Assembly (NCBI RefSeq): GCF_000275845.1 | Contig: NW_006766904.1 | Location: forward strand, 270,117-303,427 | Length of the DNA stretch: 33,311 bases | From: Dichomitus squalens LYAD-421 SS1 | Taxonomy: Eukaryota > Basidiomycota > Agaricomycetes > Polyporales > Polyporaceae | Reading direction: 5' to 3' | Shown: positions 20,501 through 29,817 of the stretch, one piece after another | Layout: every line of letters begins with the position of its first letter | Numbering within the stretch: the first letter of the stretch is position 1 | Position numbers and translations under genes: made by a program | Notes under the pieces: generated by a model | What the model saw: the letters and a program-made list of their open reading frames with translations, nothing else | What the model was told of the DNA's origin: nothing | Database searches by the model: none

Positions 20501-20906
20501 AAAGATCGCTGGCGTCGTGCCGACCCCGCACCATCCGAAAGTCGTCGCGCTGCTCAAGGTGCCCTTCCCGCTGCCGGACATCGAGGTTGAGCGCGTGAAT
20601 GTGCGGAAGCGGATCGTAACGCCTGCGGGGGTCGCGCGGCCTGCGACGCAAGCAGACGAGCGGCCGGGCACGGCGAACGGGGGCGGGAGTGGGACGAGTG
20701 GGTTTAAGAAGAGCTTCTTTGGGGCGAAAGATGCGGGCGGGGGCGCGGGTGCGGGGACGGGCATCCCAGGGGAGGGCCTGATTCTGACGGCGGAGGAGAT
20801 CAAGGACGTCGTGTCGAGCACTGCCCTGTGGCTTGTCGTGAGGGAAGGGTTCGGAGGTGTTGGGAGGGTGAGCAGGAAGGGCGATGGGGCGTGGCGGATC
20901 CGGTGA
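17542..20906 (+). CDS. Low-complexity protein of unknown function, 736 residues
   Basis: Exon 1 (17542-17718) starts MLSSISSFLPSALQIGNDKS, runs through an acidic then lysine-rich stretch (VKKKKERSNE), and ends in phase 0. Exon 2 (18873-20906) resumes with SFIVVRPPPSKINHPLNLQV. Joining them is my inference from phase, strong splice signals (GTGAGT and CACCAG) and continuous character. More ordered blocks lie at about 155-202 (starts MIIPLYNLQAHSVLTNVIVD), about 400-450 (starts RKWLKGSPGDLLGGMRDKF, followed by basic KSGKKRRGRREG), about 560-625 (WTCTLIVRRLNASRLPPPG, then STVKVKIAGVVPTPHHPKVV) and the C-terminus at about 699-736 (AEEIKDVVSSTALWLVVREG). Between them are Ser/Pro/Thr-rich linkers. 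There is no signal peptide, membrane span or catalytic motif that I recognise. It resembles a conserved fungal protein of unknown function. The intron is abnormally large (see the separate entry). The long antisense frame over exon 2 is not a gene. Confidence 0.75.
17719..18872 (+). other. Oversized intron (1154 nt), probably carrying an old insertion
   Basis: The donor GTGAGT and acceptor TTGCACACCAG are good, but nearly every other intron in the window is 48-110 nt. The content is unlike coding sequence: short ORFs only, including 18111-18374 and 18293-18493 in overlapping frames. I could not find terminal repeats or a target duplication, so what was inserted is unknown. An alternative is an unrecognised extra exon or a separate decayed gene inside. 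Confidence 0.5.
20449..20483 (+). repeat. (GGGGCG)n microsatellite encoding Ala-Gly
   Basis: A run of GGGGCG units inside exon 2 of the 736-residue protein encodes alternating Ala and Gly after EHA. It has at least four G-tracts of three or more with single-base loops, so the coding strand could form a G-quadruplex. Confidence 0.7.
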
Positions 20907-21743
20907 TCGTCATCGTTGGAGAGAAGGGAAGAAGTAAAGAAATTGTTAGATATGTGCTGCGATTGCTTGGGTTTTATTGTGCTTGGATTCGTGCTGGTTC
21001 GTCCCTGCCGTGCTTGCTGCAATTGCCAACATGCTTATAGTTGTATTTATCCGCTTCAGGTTTCGTCGCCCTTCTATATATGAATGGTATAGCCCTTCTC
21101 TCCATCTGGTGCTTCAGCGAGGCGCGTTGCTATTCAGCTTTTCGGTGGTCCGTTCCCTCGCCCCATGGACTGCTCATGACAAGCGAGTCGTTCACCATTA
21201 TAATCTCCACTTGCACGTATACACGGCTTTCATTGTACTATCGTGCACCCGCATCTGATTGATATATGCGCCATCCCCATCGCTCGGCCTTGTTTGCCCT
21301 CGTTGACCGCTCAGTGTTCTTTGGCCCAGGCTCATGCCCCTTGGCACTGCACGCCATCCACCGTAGCTTATACCGCAATGACCGAGTGCATCCACGCCCC
21401 CCATACCCCTCAATTTCCTATCGACACCTATACCTCCTATCTGTACTGTAGTATCTGTTCACTCCGGCTGTTCCTGCCCCTTGCGCCACTGGGCGTGCAT
21501 CCTCTTTGCGCTACACATGCAACTTATAATTGGTTATACTCGCCGTTGCGGCACCGTCCACCATACCCCTACTATAAATCAGATCTCGCGTTCTGTCAGT
21601 CGTATTGGGATAGACCTACATTATAGCTTGCCTCATATTATTGGAGGGATAATCTCTGGAAATTTGTCTTTCATGAGCTGAGCTACGCGTGTGTCAAGCA
21701 CATTCCTCAGTCCCTCCTCGTCATTGGCGTATCGACTACGCCC
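20907..21743. other. 3' region and spacer
   Basis: Pyrimidine-rich, with only short frames, which fits 3' UTR and intergenic DNA. Nothing else recognised. Confidence 0.45.
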
Positions 21744-22384
21744 TCAATCCTTCGAAACTTCAATGAACACCCTATCAACGTGCTGCTGGGTCACCTGGTA
21801 GTCATACGCGGCCCGCGCGTCTTCGGAGTCGAACACTTTGTTGATGACCGGTCTGATCTTCGTGGAGGTTGAGAACGCGGGCCATGGCCCCTAACCTGCA
21901 TAGCCAGAGGAGTTGTTACCCACAGTGCTCACCTAGACACAAAGATATGACACTCACTTGGCGCGGCGACCGATCAGGTTGGTGCGCAAGATGGTCCCCG
22001 TCCCAAGCAGGAAAATCAACGTTGACCTCCTGCGAGTATTGCTGTGGAGCCCGGCTTGGATGTTGATTCCCTCTGTGTGGGTGACAATATGCACTCACCC
22101 CGGAGATTAAATCAATGACGTGGATGTTCCCACCGTAGCGGACGGCGTTGGCAGACTGGAGGTCTTGGGTCTCGAGGATGTGGTTGGCGCCTCTGCCCCC
22201 AGTGAGCGTAAGTACTTCCATGTCTCAGTCGGGGGACGTCTGTAAGTTGTAGTTATTGGTGTGCGCCCCCCAGTGCGCCTTCCCGATATCGAGCTTCTCG
22301 TCTGAGGATGACGCTGGCGCCCAAGTTGGGGATGGCAGCCTTCACCAATGTGAGTATGTGGAAGCCGTCTAGCTTGCGCGAGGC
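21744..22384 (-). pseudogene. Decayed zinc-type alcohol dehydrogenase / quinone oxidoreductase (MDR family)
   Basis: Three blocks in the right order on the minus strand match the C-terminal half of medium-chain dehydrogenases. First, the nucleotide-binding part: LVKAAIPNLGASVIL, then after a frame change SSDEKLDIGKAHWGA (about 22355-22260). Second, LTGGRGANHILETQDL and NAVRYGGNIHVIDLISG (about 22213-22113), ending at a GTGAGT donor. Third, the end of the protein: IRPVINKVFDSEDARAAY and QVTQQHVDRVFIEVSKD before TGA at 21746-21744. The frames differ between blocks, a stop (TGA) interrupts the first-to-second segment, and I found neither the N-terminal catalytic half nor the zinc ligands. Family assignment rests on the SSDEKL, GRGAxHILE and RPVIxKVF patterns known for these enzymes. 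It is a truncated, frame-shifted remnant that cannot make an active enzyme. Confidence 0.75.
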
Positions 22385-23846
22385 GACCGTTGGCTGGCCG
22401 AAAGCTGGTGGTGGCAGATGCATAGGTCGCTCGTCCTGAAAAAGCGATACTCCTGAACTGTCTGCAGAAAGGACAGTGTGTGAATGAGGATGTTTTGCGG
22501 CGGGATGATTGAGATTTGGGTATGGATAGAAAAGGGCTGGAAGTTGGCTTTTAGACGCCCTCAAGACTCGAGTTCTACATGAGATTGTACAGGACTCGAA
22601 GCCTTAGTCAGAGACACCTCTGATTGTCGTAGTTCCGATCGTCTCTGATAGTGCATCGGAGATTCGGAAGTTCGATGGCACGTACGTGCTTCACCGAAGT
22701 CCCTGAGAAACAACGATAACTTGAAATGCTGAGAACATCGCCATTATCCCGCACCACAGATCATGCCACGTTCGCCGTTAGAACACTGACACCTGTCCAG
22801 AGGAAGTATATCGTCAAACCCAAGCTGTCGATGAGAAGACTTTCTGACCCCCAGTTGCAGCAAAGCAGCACACAAGCTGGTGCCGACGTGCAGGCGCGCG
22901 CCATGTTGAGGCGAGGAGCTATTCAGGACGCACCTAAATGCTATTGAGCTTGACCACGATCATTAAGCAATGCACTTGACAGTGCCAACGCTGAGTTCGT
23001 ATAGCCGAGTGTATCTCCAATAAGCCATATGCGTATGATTAGCCAAAGGCCGACGGAACGGCTGAGGGGGATCATTTGGTGGGGAACGATTTGAGGGCGC
23101 ACAGAGCGGGCTAGGAATGGTTCTCTGCATGTCAGAGCATCCAATGTTAGCATCGTTTCATAGGGCGCCGTCGCGTGGAGGTTATTGCCTTGCAACAGGT
23201 GGTGTAGACAATGAACGATTGGCGATAGATCGGTGCGCTAGAGGAAGGATTTACCATAGGCTGGAGTGTGTGCTATAATGCGTAATGGATTCGTATACGT
23301 ATTTTAGGACCTATGTCGTGGGACACGTCAACGTCAATCGACACGTTGAGATACGTATCGTATACATACGTGACGCCTCGGCTAAACAGTCCTCTCGGCA
23401 GAGCAGATGGGAGTGTCTGCGTACTAGACCACTGAAGAAGAGCCTTGTACGTATATTTGGCGTTCGTCATCTCTATTCCAAGGCTGCCGTTCCCAAGTCT
23501 TTGAGGCCTGCCGTGGTCCATAACGCCGAGAGACAAAGTGATCTGTACCAAGAGCATGTACGGATGCATAGCCACATTGCAGCTTGGGCTGAAGGGACAC
23601 TACAAGGACAGCATGTCATTCACAGCTTGCCACAGAGACTGCAGCGAGAAGCGCAAGTGAAGACGGAGATAACGATATATATCGTCCTCGTCGTTAAGTA
23701 GAGGCGAAGCCGCTGCCCACACTTCCGCCACCGCAGCTGACGCCGGCGTCATCGCAGGTCTTTTCCTACCCATTACCTCTGGTTCTCCTCGACTTCCGGG
23801 GCTCTTTGCTCCAACCACATTCCGCATTATTCGCTGGGTCGCTCCG
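22385..23846. other. Non-coding stretch upstream of the Na+/H+ exchanger gene
   Basis: The longest frame (23285-23701, +) has no recognisable motif and overlaps another on the opposite strand. The N-terminal half of the dehydrogenase relic might lie at 22385-22600 but could not be read. No RNA gene or clear repeat. Confidence 0.4.
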
Positions 23847-26358
23847 ATGGCTTTGCACTACACGCCAACGCCAGCGTTCGCAGCACCCGCGGCGTCCGAC
23901 ACCGCCATACCAGAGGAAGAAGAGTACTACTCGTCCTGGTCTCTCTTTCTCGTCTGCGGGCTCCTGATTCTCTCGCTGTGCACGTCCTACTACCTCCAGA
24001 TCAAGCGCATACGTGCCATCCATGAAACTCTGGTAGCCATTCTTTCCGGGATGTTCGTAGGTCTGGTAGTACGACTGGCACCAGGCACTGAGATACGGAA
24101 CATGCTAGTGAGTAGTACCCCCCCTGGCATATCTCCCACAGTCCGTGGTTTCCTGTCACGGGAGATCAAACCTGTCCGTGTCTCCTGTATCCTTGCCTTG
24201 CTTCTCGGTGCGGTTCATGAAGCTGTCTTGGGGTGCATCATGTGCTGGACGCACAGGCACTGTGCGCTTTAGGCACTGCTGGACCGCGAACTCATTTGCC
24301 ATAAGTGCCAATGCTGCCTATGTTCGTACGCCAGGAAGCTGAGCCGTACTCTAGCTTGTCGTGGCCAGCGATTTTGACATGCCAATCACTGAATGTATCT
24401 CTACCAGACGTTCAGACATACGTTGTTCTTCAACCTCCTGTTGCCCCCAATCATCCTCAATTCAGGATACGAGCTGAAGCAGGAGAATTTCTTTCGTAAC
24501 TTCGGCTCGATCCTTGTCTTCGCGTTCTTTGGAACGTTCGTCTCCGCCATAGGCGTAGGGTATGTGTCTCCGATTTGACGACTACTTCGAAGGCAGTGCT
24601 CATCACTTCCAGTACAGGGTAATAGTGTTCATCTGGTCACAACTAGGGTTGGAATCTCTCAATCTCAGCCTCATTGAATGTCTTGTATTCGGTTCAACTC
24701 TGTCTGCGACAGACCCCGTCACTATTCTGGCAATCTTCAATCAGTACAAGGTCGATCCCAAGCTATACACTGTCATCTTCGGAGAGTCTCTATTGAACGA
24801 TGCAGTCAGTATCGTCATGTATGAGTGAGTGAACAGGTCGTCATACTTCATGTGGTTGGTGTACTTACCATGTCTTAGGACGTTGTCCCAATTTCATGGA
24901 TCGGACTTCTCGGTCGCGCACCTCTTCCATGGAGTGGGCATCTTCTTACTGTCATTTGGCTCGTCCATGGCCCTTGGTGTGGTCTTCGGCCTCGCGATGT
25001 CGCTCCTCCTCAAACATTCCTCGCTTTCCCTCTATCCTCAAATCGAGACATGTCTCGTGGCCCTCTCCGCGTACACGTGCTACTTCTTTTCGAACGGCAT
25101 GTCTATGTCCGGTATCGTCTCGCTCCTATTCTGTGGCATCACGCTCAAGCATTATGCGTACCACACGATGTCAAGGCGCACACAGCGTGCAACGAAGTAC
25201 ATCTTCTCGACCCTCGCGCAGCTATCGGAGAACTTCATCTTCGTCTATCTCGGCCTGTCGCTTTTCACGAGTCCGCCGTCGTCCGCAAAGGTGACGAGCT
25301 ACTTCAAGCCGCTTTTCATTATCGTCACCACCGTCGCAGTCGTCTTCACGCGATACGCCGCCGTGTTTCCACTCTCGGAGATGATCAACTTCTTTCAACG
25401 CCATGCCCGCGGACAACGCCAGGAGGAACTTCCGCATTCGTACCAGATGATGCTATTTTGGGCAGGCCTCCGCGGAGCGGTCGGTGTTGCGCTCGCTGCA
25501 GGCTTCAAGGGCGAAAACGCGCAATCCATGCGCACAACCGTTCTCGTCGTGGTCGTGCTTACCGTGGTCATGTTCGGGGGCACGACTGCGCGGATGCTGG
25601 AGGTCCTCGGGATCCGTACCGGTGTCGAAGACGACGAAGCGGGCAGTAGCGACGAGGAAGAGGACCTCCGCAGCCAATACTTCAGGCGCTCGGGGCGCTT
25701 CTCCCGCTTCGCTGAGGAAGAGAGTTACTTCGCAGGGCAGCAGGTACGCCCGCAGCGGACTGGGACCATCCACAGTGAACCGCAGATCTACAACCACCAA
25801 GCGCAGAACAACCTCTTGAGTAACTCCGTCTTTTCTGCCGCCTCGTCGGAAGAATACGACTCGGATGGCGGAGAGGTCCTCCCACTCGCGCCTACTGCGA
25901 CTACCCCTCCTGGTAGTCCGCCCAACGGCAGACGGAAGTCACGAGACGGTGCAGCAGTGCCCGCGACCAGCGAAGAGGGCAAGTGGTTCCAAGCGCTCGA
26001 CGAGCGGTACCTCCTCCCGCTCTTCTCGAACGCCACGGCGAGTCGCTCCTTCCACGCGCGGAGGATGCGCAAGAGCGGGACATCACCTACGCCAGCGAGC
26101 GCATCTGCGAGCAGGTATGGGACCCCTGGCGCATCCGACGATGAACTTGACGACGGGCCGGAGGTCGACCTGACGCGGATGGTGCAGGCGGAAGCGGGAG
26201 CTAGTGGGCAAGCAAGCGCCCATCCGTTCCCGCCGACACCTGGGGTGATGAACGAAAGCAGAGTCGAGCGAGGGCTGAACAGTCCGATGATGCGGAACCC
26301 GAGGGATAGCGAGGGGCAGAATCGGGAGAGGGTGCCGTCGCGGGGCTCGGATCATTGA
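23847..26358 (+). CDS. NHX1: Endosomal/vacuolar Na+(K+)/H+ exchanger, NHX1 type (CPA1 family)
   Basis: Role: exchanges lumenal H+ for cytosolic Na+ or K+ across late-endosome or vacuole membranes, setting organelle pH. Exons 23847-24107, 24408-24559, 24618-24824 and 24879-26358 join in phase to 699 residues; introns are 300, 58 and 54 nt. The first span is at about 31-49 ([19 protein letters not shown]). The amiloride-site segment [17 protein letters not shown] is at 94-110. The family's ion-binding motifs are intact: ATDPVTI at 168-174 (Asp170) and [11 protein letters not shown] at 193-203 (Asn198-Asp199). A late conserved block, [13 protein letters not shown], starts near 400. From about 455 the protein is a hydrophilic, Ser/acidic cytosolic tail ([14 protein letters not shown] first), longer than in yeast Nhx1 (633 residues overall). 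The start ATG opens a short acidic leader ([10 protein letters not shown]). The 300-nt first intron is unusual. Function is confident; the exact organelle is inferred from closest family resemblance. Confidence 0.93.
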
Positions 26359-27236
26359 TCGTGAGTACACTCGGTTTGTGTGCGGACAGAGGGTTGAGAA
26401 GAGCGATAGATCCGTGGTTCTTGCCTAGATGTAGCTCATCTGTGACCTAGTATACATTTACTGATATCTTATGTTTTCGTATTCGCCGGCGCCACGAAGC
26501 CGTGCGGCAGGGATGTGTCTCAACTGACTTCAGCAGCTCGTACAGTGCCCGGGCTCCGGTACTATTCTTGAAGCTACCGAATGGCAAGCCGAATTGCTTC
26601 CCTCGGCCATGCTTGCTGGTGAGTCTAAAATACATGTTCCTCGATCGGTCGCTACCCGCTGGATCGTCGCTCGGCTCATGGACCGCAGTTCACAACGAAT
26701 GAACCTCAACATGAGGGGACGTCCAGTTGACTATTAAGCATTGGAGCGACATGCGGGGCATGGTCGAATTCTACTATCCACGCACGTGATAAGACATAAG
26801 TGCGATGTTAGGCCTGTCAGTGGTACAAGTTCAGCTTTCGTCCGTCATGGTCCATTTGTATGTACGAGGCAGTCTCGGCCGTGAAATCTCATTAAGCATC
26901 TCACCACTGTTCTCAAATAGCGAGCGCTGACTACATTCTCTCAGGTCTTGATCCTGTTGGTCTTCGAACTCCGACAGACATTTGATGTCTCTTATTTGCA
27001 TCATGGTCCACTTCGTCCAGCCAGGCATATGGCAACCTCGGTTGGACTGACAGATACCATGTAGCGAACGTTGCATAGAACCTGTCATCGGTGTTGTTCT
27101 CGAGCCCCCTTACCCCCTCGGCTTGAGGCTGCTCAAGATGGGGACGGTTCAGCTGTCTGCACCGCGTTAACCATCTCGACTCAGCTCCTCCTTTCTTGCT
27201 GCATCCGCTGCTCGCCTTTCGTTGCTTGTCACCGCG
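26359..27236. other. Spacer between the exchanger and the transporter pseudogene
   Basis: No gene recognised apart from the short transposon-end-like motif at 26861-26877. The last 70 bases resemble the 5' leader of the intact downstream transporter (pyrimidine-rich, with a TTGCTGC or TTTGCTGC core), so the duplication includes some upstream DNA. Confidence 0.4.
26861..26877 (+). repeat. Solitary copy of the 8030-8820 element terminus plus flank
   Basis: TGTACGAGGCAGTCTCG matches 8021-8037 (TGTACGAGGTAGTCTCG) at 16 of 17 bases. No second arm lies nearby. It is either the remains of another insertion or a preferred target sequence. Confidence 0.4.
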
Positions 27237-28206
27237 ATGGATAAACCTACACCCCAGGAGACACACCTCGAGGCCGAACTTCCACAAGGGCCCAAGCACG
27301 CAGGACTACTCTCCGCTGCGGGGTCCGTTGTTCCCTCCGTTGATGAGAAGGGTGGCGTTTCCGTGGTTGAGGCGGAATTGCCAGACGTCCCGCCAGACGG
27401 CGGACGTGGGTAGGTTGTCGTGCTCGGTTGTGTTATATTCTCTGCTGCAATCGCGACACATGGACGCTCCTCAATCTCCCTTCGTTCCCACGGATCCACC
27501 CACCAACAATGCTGTTGATGCGTTGTCCGCGGTGGAAGACTTGTAAGCAACGGACAGGCATGCCCAATACGCATTTTCTTCTCATTCGTTGTGACCACAA
27601 TCCACCAGGTTCGGGGCGTCACGGACAAGTGTTTGAAGAGGTATGTCTTCCAGACACTACCCCCTCTGTGTTGAGCACCCTTCGCGACGCTATTTAGTGC
27701 TGTCACTGGCAGACCGCTGGTCTGTCTCTCATTCCGACAGCAAACGCTCGTTTTGCTCATCGGTATGTGTTGTCTACAGGGGAGACAAAGTAGGCCTGCA
27801 CTCGGCGATATGTCCATTTGCCATAATGGTGAGCAGCTTTCCTTTGTTAGAATAGCTTCCCCTCTCACATGCGTTTTCCTCCTTGTTTTTGCCATTTGAA
27901 TGGCATTTGACTACAGATGGTATTCAGCATCATGTACTGCTTCGTACGCGGGTGCTTCTTGTCGCTCAGCCCGGCAGTCGCAGCGAACGTGTGTGGTTCG
28001 AACCGGCTGGCTGGATCGTCGGGGCTATTGTTGACGCTTAACTTACCCGGTAAGTTAAGCGTGCATCCATGCTAGTAGCATCACGCATGGTCTCATGGAC
28101 TCTTCGGATAGGCAACGCTGCCGGTGCCCCTATCGGAGGCGCGATCCTATCCGCGACGGGGGGCAACTGGATCGCGGTGTCGCTTCATTTGGGTGTATAC
28201 AAACCG
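27237..28206 (+). pseudogene. Truncated tandem copy of the MFS monocarboxylate-type transporter
   Basis: Closely resembles the intact gene at 29818-31988, including its first intron. Exon 1 (from ATG 27237, MDKPTPQETHLEAELPQG) reaches the conserved PPDGGRG motif, where the next codon is TAG (27411-27413) in place of the TGG for Trp. The exon-2 equivalent (27609-27692) has lost one base relative to the intact copy and runs into TGA. Pieces of exons 3-5 follow (GGCAGACCGCTG near 27704; CCATAATG before GTGAGC near 27830). Exons 6-9 are missing entirely: the next recognisable part is exon 10 (27917-28049, MVFSIMYCFVRGCFLSLS) and then exon 11 (GNAAGAPIGGAILSATGGNW), which stops early. At least three independent lesions show a non-functional gene. 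It encoded a plasma-membrane permease of the major facilitator superfamily. Confidence 0.9.
28034..28062. repeat. Perfect 14-bp inverted repeat across a former splice donor
   Basis: ACGCTTAACTTACC and its exact reverse complement are separated by one base (C at 28048). The hairpin centre lies on the exon-10/intron border of the pseudogene (GTAAGT donor at 28050). The intact sister gene has no such symmetry at the equivalent place (near 31716). Confidence 0.85.
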
Positions 28207-28220
28207 TCTAGGCCTCCGTA

Positions 28221-28839
28221 TTAGTGTTTGTCACTTGCGGATGTCCAAGAGCGGTTCTGATGTTCTGATACACTAGCCCGACTGCCCAGTACTGATCTGG
28301 GATCCACTCTGATATTTTCTATGGCCTCGACTACGGCACAGATGTCTACTTGGCGCTTCATAATCGCGTTCGAACCATTGACTGATCCTTGAATGACCAA
28401 GTGGATGAGTAATGTCAATTGATCTTCCAGCTCCTGACATGGTCTCGGACGAGTGGTGGGTGACTTAGAGGCTAACAAACCACAGAGAATTGTGACCAGT
28501 AGACTCGGACCGCTGGTCGATAGTACGCTTGATTCGGACATGGATGGACGTTAGTCGAGTCGAACACGTCGTCAATATGCATGTGCGTCTCGTCTGCTTC
28601 AGTTAGTTTGCGACTACTTACTATACAACTACTTTGTATTCAATATTGCTCATGCTTACTGGCGGCCCCTTCAGAGCCTGTCCGAACGCGACGCCTGACC
28701 CTTTGACAAATACGCGTGCAGTGCCCCGGAACTTAATATCGTAGATCCACTCCTTCAGTCCCCTGAAGTGTCGGCCAGGGGGAGCATTTTCAGCCATATG
28801 CCTGCACGGTGTGTTTTCTGGCATGGCCTTTGTAGTCAT
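28221..28839 (-). CDS. Possible two-exon hypothetical protein, 169 residues
   Basis: On the minus strand, exon 1 (28839-28622) starts MTTKAMPENTPCRHMAENAP and includes KEWIYDIKFRGTARVFVKGS. A strong donor (GTAAGT at 28621) and an acceptor (GACCAG ending at 28513) remove 109 nt in phase. Exon 2 (28512-28221) begins GPSLLVTILCGLLASKS, continues through an amphipathic stretch (ELEDQLTLLIHLVIQGS) and ends TSASDKH. I recognise no family. In favour: both frames are continuous and the phases match. Against: frames on the plus strand overlap, and the gene abuts a pseudogene. It may be a chance pairing of two ORFs. Confidence 0.28.
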
Positions 28840-29700
28840 GGTCTGTCGCTATGTGAGAACAATAATGGTTGACTGAGCTCTCAAGTCCAGTGAGTTGTAG
28901 GCCCTGACTTCCGACATACTGAAGAGCGGTTTTCTACACCGCGTCCGTCGTTATCTCAGTTACCCCCTATTTCAGCCGCGCTGACAATCACTTCACGTGT
29001 GCGTTTGTGCTTGTATTGCTTGGCCTGCTGTAAGTAGCTCCCTGCTTTCTTGCTTCCTGAACCCCTTGTGGCAGGTGGCAACAGGGTTACAAGTGGCGCA
29101 CAGCGCTAAAAGTTCGTCTATAGAAAGCATGCGCCGCCCGGACCGGCGGTCCTGGAGAAGGGAAGTCCGATACAACTCCGAGAGTTCCTCGGGTAGACCA
29201 GATTTCTCCGCGGTCTCCACTTTTGAGAATGGTTGCATGCCCGCCGTAGCAAGCGTCGTGCAGGCGACGTGAAAGGAGGGCGTCTTGCAAGGCTCACAGA
29301 TTGTGTCCACAGGGCGCGGAACGATGCCACGCCGGCGGCACCAGCTACGAGGAACTCGAGAAGCAAGGATCGCACTCGAGCAGACGCGGTCAAATTTCCT
29401 CCTTGCGCGCGGGCCGAAGGAGAGATCGGTGCAGCTGACTGGCCGCGTCGCCAAGCGAAAGGTATGTTCCAATCACCTTTGGCCCACACCCTTCCCCGAG
29501 GCCCATTGACGTCAAAATAACATAGCCCGGTCTCCGTTCCTGCGGCATCTCACGGACACGCCCCCAACGTATTGGCCTATCAAGTTCCAGGCCCCTACAC
29601 GACTTGCCACAGCCAGTCATGAGTCATCCTCCTGCGCGCGTGCTGATCTCCCCTTCCAGCGCGGAGGGACAAGGACTTCCGCGGGTTGGGGATTCCTGAC
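28840..29700. other. Spacer with exon-like fragments
   Basis: On the plus strand a membrane-like piece (NHFTCAFVLVLLGLL, about 28986-29029) runs into a textbook 45-nt intron (GTAAGT at 29030 to GGCAG at 29074) and then WQQGYKWRTALKVRL before a stop. No upstream exons could be attached, so this may be a remnant of a membrane protein gene. The 159-codon antisense frame (28993-29472) has no domain features. Confidence 0.3.
29507..29514. promoter_or_regulatory. TGACGTCA palindrome (CRE-like bZIP site)
   Basis: A perfect CRE consensus about 300 bp upstream of the intact transporter's ATG. An 8-mer occurs by chance about once per 65 kb, so a regulatory role is only suggested. Confidence 0.25.
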
Positions 29701-29713
29701 GACTTGCGGGGGC

Positions 29714-29721
29714 TTTTATAA
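29714..29721 (+). promoter_or_regulatory. TATA box of the intact MFS transporter gene
   Basis: TTTATAAG within GGCTTTTATAAGAGG lies about 100 bases before the ATG at 29818, followed by a pyrimidine-rich leader. Confidence 0.5.
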
Positions 29722-29817
29722 GAGGTGACACTTTGGTTGCGTCCCTTGTGAGAGTTTGTTCGAACCATCCCCTGCTTTGCTGCGTCTGCTGCTTTCCCTT
29801 CGGTTCTCATCGTCGTG

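Noticed and set aside
19808..21022. 404-codon antisense frame over the 736-residue protein exon
   Set aside because: High-GC shadow frame with Ser/Pro/Arg-biased composition; the plus frame has ordered conserved-looking blocks.
23285..23701. 138-codon plus-strand ORF upstream of NHX1
   Set aside because: No motif, an overlapping opposite-strand ORF and no coding-like bias.
27422..27455. Reading the first transporter copy as a functional short protein ending at the TAG
   Set aside because: The truncated product would lack every membrane span; the later frameshift and missing exons show a pseudogene.
27995..28004. GGTTCGAACC, a perfect tRNA B-box sequence
   Set aside because: It lies in exon 10 of the transporter pseudogene, where the intact copy encodes protein; no A box or acceptor stem is present. 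The similar GGTTCGAATAG near 5207 likewise has no cloverleaf.
28993..29472. 159-codon minus-strand ORF
   Set aside because: Cys/Arg/Ser-rich with no motif, and long frames are open on both strands in this GC-rich stretch, so length alone is not evidence.
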